Shown here: in pieces, positions 1 through 12,100 of the stretch
Layout of the letters: the number at the start of each line of letters is the position of its first letter
How positions within the stretch are numbered: the first letter of the stretch is position 1
Origin: Metopolophium dirhodum
Taxonomy: Eukaryota; Arthropoda; Insecta; Hemiptera; Aphididae
Length of the DNA: 64,000 nucleotides
Assembly (NCBI RefSeq): GCF_019925205.1
Contig: NC_083568.1
Coordinates: 10,662,393 to 10,726,392 of the forward strand
Reading direction: 5' to 3'
Notes under the pieces: model-generated
What the model was told of the DNA's origin: nothing
What the model saw: only the letters and a program-made list of their open reading frames with translations
Databases searched by the model: none
Program-made: the position numbers and the translations under genes

Positions 1-170
1 GTCCGGCGTGCCGGCGGCGGCGGCGGCCTTGGGCCAATGGGAACGCGCGAGCGGCCTCGCCGCACTCGTCCCGGGATTCCCGACTCTCTTCCGTCTATTT
101 TTAGCAACGCGCTACGAGTTTACGTCGATGCGATAGCGTTCTATCCACTTCAATATAATATCGTTAATCT
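1..170. promoter_or_regulatory. CpG-rich edge, probably 5' end of an off-window gene
   Basis: The first 170 bases are rich in CpG and carry a GGC-trinucleotide run and a CCAAT box (gggccaatggg), in sharp contrast to the AT-rich DNA that follows. Such islands in aphid DNA usually mark promoters or 5' untranslated exons. The 79-codon open frame here has no recognisable domain, and I saw no convincing start codon on the minus strand. The likeliest reading is the promoter or 5' UTR of a gene lying to the left. This is inferred from composition only. Confidence 0.35.
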
Positions 171-326
171 TTATCGAGTACGCGCGCCATTATCGATTGC
201 GAACAACGAGCAAATTGTTGCGTTTTTCCTAATAAATAATAATTATTTTTACCTAACATTTTTGTCCGATCAATGATATTATCTATGGGTTTTGTACCTA
301 CACGGCTAGCTACACGTTTGTAACGG

Positions 327-365
327 AAAATACTGATGGAATAATAATTATTCCATCAGTATTTT
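327..365. repeat. Perfect 19-bp inverted repeat (hairpin)
   Basis: The arms aaaatactgatggaataat (327-345) and its exact reverse complement (347-365) are separated by one base. It is a 39-bp near-perfect palindrome in AT-rich intergenic DNA and could be a MITE remnant or an extruded cruciform. No function is evident. Confidence 0.8.
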
Positions 366-1639
366 ATGATTATTTTTATTATTATTTTATTATTATTCGC
401 CAGTCAACATTTTTGATGAAAATATTACTCGTAGTAATACTAATAATTATAATACGTTAACATCGAAATTAATGACATTCGATGTAAATATGTAATATTG
501 TACTATATTACTATATAAATTATATTAAATTATATTATACCTGTAGAATGTATCTTGTCGCTTAAAGACAATTTTGTGTATATAAATTAAATACAGGGTA
601 AATTACAGTATAAATTAATTAGTGTCTAATGTAGTAATGTCTATGCTATGAATTGATTTAGTTAAAAATGTTAAAAAATAACGAAACTCGAGCTATGGAC
701 TCAGTGGTGTTTTTGAGGGTATACGGAGCGTATTATTTACCATTTTATTAATAATTAGCATATTATACCCTGTGAAAATAGTATAAATACGCACGTATGT
801 GTTCGAAGTAAATTTAAAATAATTAAGCAATCCGTATTCTGTATTATTTATTGCCATATGACAATTACTAATTATCCATAAGTTAGAACCGTGTACCTAA
901 TAGATTATAAATATTGAGGATTGATTATTACCACCAAAATGTTTAACGTATTGGTATAGTAAAGTTAATTATCGTTTATTAAAGTGATTATTACAATTTT
1001 TTTTAATAAACCATTTGAGTTGCCGCCACAGAGTAATAAGAATTGCCAAGAGAATTATTAAGTTAAACGTTATAAATTGTTTAATTTGACCTGTGAAAAA
1101 TAAAAATGCAGGAATAAAACTAGGTAATAAAAAATGTATTTTTACTTTTTGTAAAGCTTGGGAATTTGAAAATGTGTTACGCAAAAGCCTCGTAATTCGA
1201 AAAATAGATTTTTTTTAGCGAAGTGAGCTACTTTTTGAAATGTTGAATCTGATTAGTTTTTCGCTTATAAATTCATTGCATATGCCATATTTTTATCATT
1301 GAATTAAGTTCATAAATGAGCGTATACCCTATAGATTTTTTACGAAAAAACCACTGGCTATAATTTTAAGGGTACATCGTCATTAACTATTTAGGTCAAT
1401 GACCATTGTTACTAATATTGTATGTGTTTGAACTCAAAATAAATCATTGATCACGAAAAACTCCATGATATTAGATATTTGGATATATATTATGCCTTTC
1501 TAGCATACTATTGTCTATTACTAGGTTTATTTTTCTATTAGTATATACTAATGGGTACCTACAGAATGTTGAAAACTTTGAGTATATTATATTATTAAAC
1601 ATGTACCTTACAATTTACATAATTATTGTCAACTTATAA

Positions 1640-2060
1640 GTTAATAGGTACCTAATACCGACGTTCAGTAGAACGGTGTAAATAGGTTTGTGCTATAAAT
1701 AGTTAAATATTTTATATTTAATATTAGTTTAAATTACCTATTTAATAATTTTATTCTGTAATCTGTATAGAAAATAATAGTCATCGCAAAAAGTTTTAAG
1801 TTATTGCTATGATAAATATATTTTTTAAATTAATAAAAACCAAAAAAACCAAATAAAAAAGTAATAACTAAAACCGTTGAAGGAAAGTCGTAATTTTTCA
1901 TTTCAATATCTAAATTCTTTAAATATATACAAAAAAATAATTGTTCATCATATGTACTTATTTAATATACCTTTTTAGAAAAGATAAGATTGTTAGGAAC
2001 ATTGTATTATATTTTCAAAATTCAAGCCATAGATATAAAAATTGTGTGAATTATACTAAC
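1640..2060 (+). repeat. Dispersed repeat fragment (family G)
   Basis: The segment contains 'gaacggtgtaaatagg' and a following AT-rich block with 'cgttgaaggaaagtcg' that reappear in diverged form at about 51.8-52.4 kb and partly at 2.6-3.4 kb. It reads as a fragment of an old interspersed element. The ends are not defined. Confidence 0.4.
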
Positions 2061-2599
2061 TGAAATAACTACTAAAAATAATTTTCAAATTTTTCTGATG
2101 TTGATAAATGTTTATAAAATAAAATTGTGCATATTCTTTTGACTTTTTAATGCGAGTAAATATTGGTAGGACTCCGTACCCACGTGTCGTCACCGTCTTA
2201 CTAACGCATAATATATCAAAATGTACGTCCAGCGACCACCAGTACCAATTATGTGTTGTTACTTGTTAGCTTAAATATTAGAGTGAGTAGACCTATAATC
2301 AAATTTAAATGAACAGAGTTGTAGTGTTCTTACTATAATTATAATTTATATTGTTATAATGTTCTTACATTTAAATTTTTTTTTTTTTTGAACTTAAGCC
2401 CGGCGACTATGGACATTAGCTGTTGTAGGGGTTATGAACTGTGGTAGGGGTAAGGTTGGTACGGTGGGTTGATTTTTACGATTGTTTTAACGGTTGTTAC
2501 GGTAGGTAGCAACATTTAAATTTGAGAATAGGTCAATTCACAATATAATATTTAAGCTAACAATACAAAATTAGAACTGATCACTGATGGAAATACATT

Positions 2600-3370
2600 T
2601 CGGTATATTATACATTTATCCGTTAGTAAAACGAAGACAACATAATCTACTGGTACGACATCCTCTTGAAAATTAAAATAAGTGAATATTTCAAAAATTT
2701 TATAGTGTATAGAAAATAATAATTTTAATAGTAGGTACCTGGTTTAATATTTCAAGTTTATATCAAATATGAAATAACAAAAATCGTTCAAGGAGATCGT
2801 TATTTTACATTTAAATATCCTATTTTGTCAAAATTTAACTTAAGTAATTAACATTTTTAGTGACAACGTATAGGAACATTATATTACATTTTACATTTCA
2901 AGCTTTTTTGATTTAGAAAAAAATTAATATAAAAACCTAAAAAGTTTAAAATTATAAATGATCCATACAGCTCAGAAATACCTAATCAAAATATTCTTAA
3001 AATTATATCATGTCTCTATATAGATAAAGGTATTGATTAAACAATTTGGTGTATATTTCTTGTACCTACCTATCTACAGTTATTCATTTTTGAATAACAA
3101 AAAAACATTGAATTTACTATTTATACTATTTTACTATTTTTTTTTGTTTTTCCCAATTGTTTTGAAAAATATTGTGGATTTTACCAACTATAATTTTCTA
3201 CCAGAAAGTAGAAACCATCCAGAGTTAATAATGTACTGTTCTTAAGGTTGACATCACATCAAAATGAAAATTAAAAAAAAAATATCATTATATGTCCAAT
3301 AAGTACATTAATCGCTCTACTCAGAATCTAAAAGAATAACATTTTGAAAATTTATAAAGTGAACTGACAA
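2600..3370 (+). repeat. Dispersed repeat fragment (family G)
   Basis: This shares the words 'aaatcgttcaaggagatcg', 'catttaaatatcc' and 'aattttctaccagaa' with the segment at about 51.9-52.44 kb, in the same order and spacing class. The 70-codon open frame inside is therefore probably repeat sequence and not a gene. Boundaries are approximate. Confidence 0.4.
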
Positions 3371-3553
3371 GTAAATCTTGTCAGATTTATCTTCGTCTTC
3401 CAATATCCAAATATGATAAAAAAAAATGTCTTATTATAGGTACATATACTTCAATATAAATAAAAAATTAATATACTGTATATTACTATATTATATTATA
3501 GTATAGGTATACGGTATACCAGTGGTAGCTATCCTATATCTCAATAGGTAAAT

Positions 3554-4190
3554 GGACATTTCGCCCCCCCCCCCCCAAGTTAATTATTGACTAATAATAT
3601 AATATAATTTATTATTTAATATGAAATTTTTTTTTTAAATAAAATATATAAAATAGTTTTTATTTTTATAAATATAATAGATTATAAATGTATATCAACT
3701 GAACTACTTACTTGAAACAATAAAAATTTTTAAAAAAATAAGAAGATATAAAGTAAAATATAATTAATAATTAATAAAAATGGTTAAAAATTCCGACATA
3801 AAAATGATACATTTCGTAAAAAACATTTGAATTCTGATTCTTTTGTTATTTCTTAACTTATATTTTTTAGCCTTTGTACATATTTATTTTTTTTATTTTT
3901 TGTTAAAACTGTACCAGTTTGAATATTTAACAATTTAATAATTACTTGTGAATTTGATTCAGGTAGTTCAGTTGATCAAAAATATACATCTATAATTTAT
4001 TATAGGTATTTATGAAAATATTTGAAAATATTAGTCAATATCCATAAATATATTCATATTAAATAATAATATTATATTATTAAATAGTAAACTTCAAAAA
4101 AAATGGGGAGAATATATCGGGGGGAAAATGTTCTTATACACCAAAAACAGTCGGGGGGGGGGGGGGGAATTGTCCGGCAAGGAAATGTCC
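3554..4190. repeat. Foldback element with homopolymer C/G tracts
   Basis: The left end reads ggacatttcg followed by a C run; the right end reads a G run followed by ggaaatgtcc. Inverted matches continue inward, for example 'tatatcaactgaactac' on the left against 'gtagttcagttgatca' on the right. Both flanks carry 'tctcaatag'. It is a non-coding element of about 640 bp folded around a poly(C)/poly(G) stem. Confidence 0.7.
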
Positions 4191-4255
4191 GCGATTCATC
4201 TCAATAGTGTATCGACTGATACACATACTTTTCTTGAGTGCTTGGGTGCCGGACA

Positions 4256-4528
4256 CAGTGGCATATCCAAGGGGGATGTTTGGGGGTTATGACACCCCCA
4301 CTGAGACGTGTCATATAAATTCAACTTTAAAGGTATTAATTTAGTTTTATAATTTTTTAATATCATTATCTATATTGTCTTATTGAATATTGATCATAAC
4401 AGACTTAATGTATAAATATTTTTGCTAATTAAAATCAAAGTTGTAGTTTATAATATCTATTATGTATACTGTTCCTGTATAATATTTTTAATAACACCCC
4501 CTTACATAAATCCTAGTAACACCACTAG
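4256..4528. repeat. Possible short TIR element
   Basis: The left end starts cagtggcatatccaaggggg. The right end, reverse-complemented, starts ctagtggtgttactagg, and both are followed by G-rich words and 'gtta/gtgt' blocks. CAGTGGC-type ends are common in non-autonomous hAT-like elements of aphids. The right boundary and target duplication are unclear. Confidence 0.4.
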
Positions 4529-5233
4529 TTCGGGTGGGAGCTTGATAGGTATTTAAAATGATTTTTATGAAGTTGGATTATGGATACACATTGTACCTAT
4601 ATAGTCATATAGACAATAGCCATCTATCAATCTCTGCCCTCTGGTATATAGGTTGTAACAGGAAGACCTTACAGGCTTAAAGATGAAATAACTGTTATTT
4701 AATTAATATTTTTACATTTATATAACGAGTCGAATTATTTACATGACATTTTTACTAAATTAACAAATTATTACTTTTTCACATCAATAATGTTCAAGCT
4801 GTTTAAATTTAACAATGGTCAATATAGGGAAAATCTAACTATTAATTTTATCGACTTGATATTATTACAAAATCGTGATTGTGTCTATACGGATTAGTGA
4901 TTTATTGTGTTAGACTTAGTTCATACAGGTAATAAGTACTTATCTAAACTCGAAAGATATATTTTATTTCCGTTTTACTTAATGAAACTAGTTTTGATGT
5001 AATTTTCGCAGTGCATTTTATTGATACTATTCAATACTTATTTTATTTGTATTATTTATTATGCCTTAAGAAACAAACTATGTGATAATTAAGATAACGT
5101 GAACACAACAGGATTGATAAACAGGAAATATATAATATTTATCACTATTTTTAACACAATATAGTAAATATTACGACTGTCTTAAAAACTTAGTAGGTAC
5201 ATCGTACATGAAACAATTTTAAGTTATTTTTCT

Positions 5234-5638
5234 TAAGAAAATGTCAGGGCACCATATTTTGTAATCTTTCTCTAACCCATGTGCAACAAAGCAAATGTGT
5301 ATTTAGCAGAAGCAACCCTGTGTTTTTACTTTTAATATTAGATTGAATTCACCTATTATCAAACTTTAAGCTAAGGACATAACCAGTATACTTACTTTGG
5401 CTTTTTTTTGATATTTTAAGTTTTATACAATTTATAACCATTTTTAAATTATAATAATTTACACGCTCATAACTTATACAAAAATTAAAATATCATCTAA
5501 TAGCCAACGTTTTACAATAGTCAATAGGCGAATTCACTCTAATATTAAAAGTAATGACAAAAGATTGGTTCTTCTAAACGTAAATTTTCTTTGTTACGCC
5601 TTGGAGAGAAAACAAAATGGTGCGCTGACATCATCTTA
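5234..5638. mobile_element. MITE, family D copy 1 (TA-flanked)
   Basis: The ends are taagaaaatgtcagggcacc and, reverse-complemented, taagatgatgtcagcgcacc. The interior contains 'aataatttacacgctcataa' and 'attcactctaatattaaaag', both also inside the copy at 50613-50971. There is no coding capacity. The TA at each border suggests insertion at TA dinucleotides, as in Tc1/mariner- or PIF-type elements. The ends are more diverged than in copy 2. Confidence 0.75.
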
Positions 5639-7384
5639 ACAATTTTGTTGTCTTTCGTAAGTTAATTTAATAAAGAATATTGTTATGTATCAATATTTTT
5701 TTATGTAATATGTAACTATTGTAACTATATAAGTAAATGTAAACCCTAACTAAAATGAGTTATGAGTAAGAATAATTATAAATTAATGGTAAAAAAAAAT
5801 TAACATTTTAAATGACATAGGTAGCATAAACGTAAAATAGGCAACTTAATAAAAAAAAAAATTTAATTATATTATATTAGTGAATAATATTTGATTTTGA
5901 TTTACTAATTATGATTATTTAAGTATGATAATTTAACAATTTAAAATAGTTATTTTATAATATTAAGATCATAATAATTATAGAGTTTAAAACCACACGT
6001 TAAATATAACATTTATATAAAAGGTATACTTATCATTAATTTATGACTTTAATAATAATTAATAGCAAACATAAAAATCAACTCATCTTCTTAAGAAAGT
6101 TTTACGCAACTAATAAGTAATAGCTGACTTATAAATTTCATAAAATAATTATTTAACATTATTTAATATTAATTAACATACTAAAATTATAAAAAAGGGG
6201 ATATAAAAAACACATGTCATAAACTTATATGAGTACATATAATATGACATACGTTTTTTTTAAAGTTACTATATTATATCATATATTATGATTTATGACT
6301 TATGAGTCACATGACATTATAATAGGTATAAAAATACATTTTTTTCAAATATGAATTAGAATTTAAAGTCCGTTTAAAATAAATAATTTAAACATGTTTA
6401 TAGTTTGTTGCTAAACTATTATATAGGTATTAAATATGATTTATCTTTAAGGATCTATCTATCAATAATTAATATAACAATTATTTTGTACCTATATAAG
6501 CAATGTCGCATATAGCTAAAATATTAGAATACCCAAACCACATATAGATTAAATCTATTCTATGCCCAAATAATGTTACTTGTCTATTACTAATAGTTAC
6601 CGAGATGGTTACTATAATACTATACCTACATAATTGCAAGTTATAATATAAATATAATATATTAGGTATACTAAAGAATAAAAAATGTATTTGAAAATAA
6701 TTATTGGATTGGTACTTACATTATAATATCGTCCGAGTTAGTAATTTTATTGACCACTTCACTTCATCGTATATTATCAACAAATGAAACGCATAAGGTT
6801 AATCCACGATAGTGAAATTATAAGCTGGCATTTTATATATTTTATATTTAGAGAAGTTATCGAATAACTTTCTGTATAATGTCGTTATACCTGGACACCT
6901 GGTGTTTATACGATGGTCGACTTCCCAATTAAAAATGTTTTGTGCACTGTATATGATCTATTGTTCTACGTATCTATATGTATTCTATTATATAGGTTAG
7001 TCGTATATAATTTCTCAGTTACCTACCAATCAAATATTTAGATAATTAAGAAATTACGCTTGCATTTTGCTCGCAAATTTAATTTGCCTTCTTTTGCTGA
7101 TAACACCGCCACATGCCTACCTATAAATATATATAATATAAATATTGTCAGTCTTATTCTTATATAATATTGTATTATATAATTGTATGTGAATTGTATA
7201 ATATAAATGCTTGTATAAATATTATGGATACCTAGTAAGTATTTATTACTTATAGTAGGTATTTAACATGTACGAAGTGTCGCTGTGCCTAAATTTAGGT
7301 ACCTGTAATACTTACAAATCGGTGACTTATATGACTTATAATATTATAATGTATAAATGTAATATAGCAAGTATAGGTACATCT

Positions 7385-7546
7385 ATTATTCTATTAAGAG
7401 GACGCTATTTTTTTTTTTAAATCAAATTTCGCCGCCCAACAATATAATATTATCAGTATTTTTAAAATGCCGCCCACATACTAAAGTGCAGCTTAAGTGC
7501 CGCCCTAGGCGTGGGCCTATGTCGCCTACCCCTTGAGCCGGATTTG
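7385..7546. repeat. Degenerate transposon end rich in 'ccgccc'
   Basis: The stretch with 'tgccgccctaggcgtgggcc' and 'cctaccccttgagccgg' looks like the terminus of a non-autonomous DNA element, given its composition and position directly against the inverted-repeat element that follows. I found no matching second end, so this is tentative. Confidence 0.3.
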
Positions 7547-7915
7547 GTTGTCTTACAAATGTATAACATGGCAAAAAACTGTTTTACGCGGGATAGAACC
7601 ACTTACTCCCTAGGTATATATAATAGAATCACCAAAATTCCACAACGCATAAGGAACAACTTTATCTGTGTCGTAGCGTTTTTAATTTTTTGATAGCATT
7701 TACCAATAATTTTTAATAATTAAATGAAAAAAACAAAAAAAATCCTATTATTCTCAAAATGATAACTTTAATATTATTTATGTTATCCTAATACAGATAA
7801 AGTTGTTCCCCATGTGTTGTGGAATTTTCCGTAATTACTATAAATACCAATGGTGAGGTTCTACCCCGCGCAAAACAGTTTTTGTTATGTTTTACATTTG
7901 TAAGACGGAGACAAC
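7547..7915. mobile_element. Palindromic MITE, relative of the 40.7-kb element
   Basis: Long inverted arms pair across almost the whole element: 'cttacaaatgtataacat' and 'aacaactttatctgtgt' on the left recur reverse-complemented on the right. The right end carries 'gtaagacggagacaac', the word found at both ends of the element at 40713-41132, so the two are probably the same broad family. It is non-coding; the small open frames inside are by-products of the palindrome. Confidence 0.7.
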
Positions 7916-8871
7916 GCATGCGGGTATTGCGTCCTATTAATTGTATAGGTATAGGACTTATAAATCTTGTCCGGTCGTCCGGACTACGGACGATGATTGA
8001 CTTATAAAAGACGCACCTATACTTATTTATTATATTGTTATACTCATAACTAGTAAGTAGTCGATAACTTACACGTTAGGATTTAGATCAGGTACGCTAG
8101 TAGATAATATTGTTATTAATAGTATAAACTCGCGTGTCAGTTTCACAGAGTTAACCTTAATTTTTCTCTTTATTTTAAAGTTTTCAACGCAAAAACAAAA
8201 TTCAGACGTGATATTCTGAAAACAAAAAAATCATTCCATATAAAGTCGTTAGTATGTGAATCATTTTATACCTAAAATGTTACGCAGTAGGTCTATTGTT
8301 TGCTTATCAATAACATGCGATGTGATGCAATGACGCCCGCAGAGGGGCAAAGGGGCCATTCCCCCCTGATAATTTTTGATTGCATATTTGCATCCACTTT
8401 AGTATCAACATCACTGTAATTATCATCGGATTGTAAATATTTATTATATTTTGCCATGGTTGTGATTTTATCCTTGCCGGTGCGTTTGATGTGATGCAAA
8501 ACTTAGAGAAAATTAATATACAGCTCAGCTATAGCTACTGTCACTGTTCATAAATACGATCAAAAATCATTATAAATTATGTGTATTAAATGAAGTTTTA
8601 AAAATTTTATCCGTAGGTTAATTATTCTTTACATTATTTCGATTTTATATTAGATTGAAAGACTCAAGAGTAAGGCGCATTCGATACATAATATGATTAA
8701 AATAATTAATAATAAAAAATTTATTAAATTTAATGATTCACTAAAAATTGAATGGACCAATCGTGGGCCACTGAATCTTGTTTAAGGGACCATTAGCTCG
8801 CTATTGATGTTTTGTGCACCCCGGCATACCTATATATAGTTTTATATTTAAAAAGTTTTGTTTTCGATACT

Positions 8872-8890
8872 CTACCGCCATCTGGTGGTA
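8872..8890 (-). promoter_or_regulatory. CTCF-like motif upstream of Rpn1
   Basis: Read on the minus strand the site is taccaccagatggcggtag, close to the CTCF core (CCASYAGRKGGCR in vertebrates, AGRTGGCGC in Drosophila). It lies about 280 bp upstream of the Rpn1 start codon at the border between repeat-rich DNA and the gene. The motif is visible; binding is not shown. Confidence 0.4.
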
Positions 8891-9165
8891 TTCATACCAA
8901 TATCGAAGATATAATATTTATTATTGTATCGTCAACAATACCGTGGTATATGTTAACCTAACATTTTCATACAAAGTACAAACAATCCTTGGTATAGATG
9001 ATAGGTACTATAATGTTATTACATTTCGCTTGTCATCCACTCTCAGAAATCTGAATACGGCTTTTTTAGCAACATCGTCGATAATATTGTTTGTCATCCA
9101 ACTAACTAAGTGAACCGTTTTAAGCTTTACTTTTTCGTTGCATTTGGATTTAATTGTTATAAACC

Positions 9166-12100
9166 ATGAAGAAGGCTGAAAAGAAAACCGAGGAAATGGT
9201 GAGACTTTTTCGTCAATAATATTATTTTTATTTCATTAGAAACTACCTATTTTGTTAATGTTTTTAATATGACAAATATTATATTTTATTAATTTGTTTT
9301 TAGTCCGAAGAGGACAAGAGACTGGAAGAAGAACTTCATATGTTGGTGGACAGAATATTAGTAAGTTATATTGTACTTTATTAATAGGAGGTATTATTGT
9401 TTATGTTTAGTTTATCCATATAGCAACATAATGTGTGGTACCTAGGTTGTAATATTTAACTATAGAACTAATCAATAGGTTAAACATATTTGATTTAAAC
9501 ATAATTTGTGGTCTTACAATGATATAAAGTTATTCTTATAAACTGTAACAATTGCCTATTGGTTATTACATTTTAATATCCTACTTTATTTATATAGGTA
9601 CATGGGTATTGTTATTCATTATATATATTATACATTTTATATACATCCATTGAATTTTGAATTTTTTATTTTTTAGGAAAAAGATGCATCTCTTTATGAA
9701 CTTGCATTAGAAACTTTACGTAAACTAATTCGTACATCGACAACATCAATGACCAGTGTGCCATTACCATTGAAATTCTTGCGTAGCTATTATGCACGTT
9801 TAAAGGAACGATGTGATACCATTGAAACTGATGAGAAAACAAAGGCTTTACTCTGTTCAGTTGTATCCATATTAGCTATGGGACAAGATAGAAACCTAAG
9901 AGATACATTACGTTATTGCTTGAGAGCTGGAGAAGTAGATGTTGGTGATTGGGGTCATGAATATGTTAGGTAAGTAAATAATATTGGCATTAGTATAATT
10001 ATGATTATTATTAATATGAACTCTTAGGTTAATTTTTATTTATTAAAATGTTTTAATTGTGATTTACTTTAATGTAATTTAGACAGTTGGAAGCTGAGAT
10101 AGCAGAAGAATGGAATAGTGATCAAGAAAATCGAAATAAATTACTTTCATTGATTAAAAAAATTGTGGCTTTTGATATGAAACACAATGCTGAAATTCAA
10201 GCTTGTGATTTATTGATGGAAATTGATCGATTGGATCTCTTACAAGTAGATAAATCAAATTATCTAAAAGTCTGCCTGTATTTAATTAAGTAAGTTTTTT
10301 TATTGTAATATCCAAATAAATTATACTTAAATATACAGTATAATACTAACAATAAATTATTAATTTATTTGAATTTTAAACCAGTTATGAATAAATAATA
10401 TAAATAAATAATAATTTTAATTTAATTTTAATACTTAATAAAATTATATATTTTGTTAATTTTATCAGTTGTTCAATTTACGCTGTCGAACCTGAACGAA
10501 CTAATATTTATAATGAAGTAATGAAACATTATTTGAATTTTGAAGAATACCCAAGAGCATTATGTTTGGCTATGTCTGTTAATGATACAGATACAATGAC
10601 GAAAATATTTGTTGCATGCCAGGATCCGTAAGTTTTTTTATATCAATATATTATTCTCAAATAATTATTTTGTATTAGTGGGTTATCACAAACCACATAC
10701 CTAATACTAGAATAAATTACAAATACAAAATAGATATAATATATATGAAGTGGTACAATGTCAAAACACAATATTCGTTTTAAACAATTTATTCATTTAA
10801 ATTAAAGAGTGGTTTCCTAAAATTTTCTATGACCCTGTTCTCGTGTGTTGTACACATTCAACACACCAGATTTTTGCAGCACTGTTAAAGATTATGTCTA
10901 AGAAGTAGCAATCACTTGACGTATTTAACATTATTTTAAGAAACAACAATTATTTGTGTGTTAAATTGACACTTGTACATACCCATTTTATACACATCTA
11001 AAACAACTAATTTTGTTGTAAAATCCATGTTAAAATCAACACAGTTTTAAGGTAAATGGAAAATAAGTCCTTAAAGACTAAAATGTGATTACATTTAGAT
11101 GGAGTTTGTGAAAAAGGGCTCTAGTTAGTTCTTAAAAATTAAATATACTTCTGTTTTGTAGATAATTTTAGGCCGGATCGACTGGACGTGGCACTGCAGT
11201 TTAGCTATCTCGATAGATAATATTATTGAGAATAAGATTGCCAAATATCAGTGCCACCAGTCAATCTAGCATAAAATTATTTTCAAAACAAAAGTATGAT
11301 ATTTAAATTTTAAAAACTGACTTGTGCCCTTTTTCACAACACCGTCTATTTGTACTTCTGTGTATATCTTTTTTTAATGTAACATGTAAAATGTAACTAT
11401 ATACCCGTAACGTAAAAATAATATTTTTATTTACAAATAAAAAAATAATTTAAAAATGTACAATTATGACTTTATTAGCGGCAACTTTTTCCGGCATTAG
11501 TTTTTAAGTAGCGCTTGGTATTCTTGTAGCTGTGATAATGGCTATGTAATGTCTATTTGATATACTTTTGTATATTATATTAATGTCCTTACTTTTGTGC
11601 TGAACAGAGTCGTACGAAAGCAATTGGCATATATGCTTGGACGGCAGTATGTTGGTTTAGAATTAAATGATGAGCCTAAGGATAAAGCAGATCTTACTAA
11701 TATTATGTCTAATTCTCACATCAACGAACATTTTAATAGCTTGGCAAGAGAAGTAAGTCTTTCAAGTTAACATTTTTAATTAGGAATGGATAAGCATTGC
11801 TATGAATGTTTTTATTTATGCTGTTAATATAATTATTTTAGTTGGATATATTAGAACCGAAGACACCAGATGATGTGTATAAAACTTGGTTGGAAGGTTT
11901 AGTTTTACGTCCATCATACAATTTAGATGTGCCTGTAGACTCAGCACGACATAATCTTGCATCAACTTTTGTTAACGCTTTTGTCAATGCTGGATTTTCT
12001 AGAGACAAATTGGTGTCTGTTGAAGATGGCAACAAATGGATGTATAAAAATAAACAACATGGTACATTTCTGGAATTTTCTGCATAAATAAACTGATCAT

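Larger units (their letters stand above)
171..8870. other. Intergenic, AT-rich, repeat-laden
   Basis: No gene was recognised. The short open frames lack protein-like composition or splice context. Most recognisable content is repeat-derived: a perfect hairpin, a G/C-tract foldback, several TIR elements and fragments of families that recur elsewhere in the window. The rest shows nothing I can name. Confidence 0.6.
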
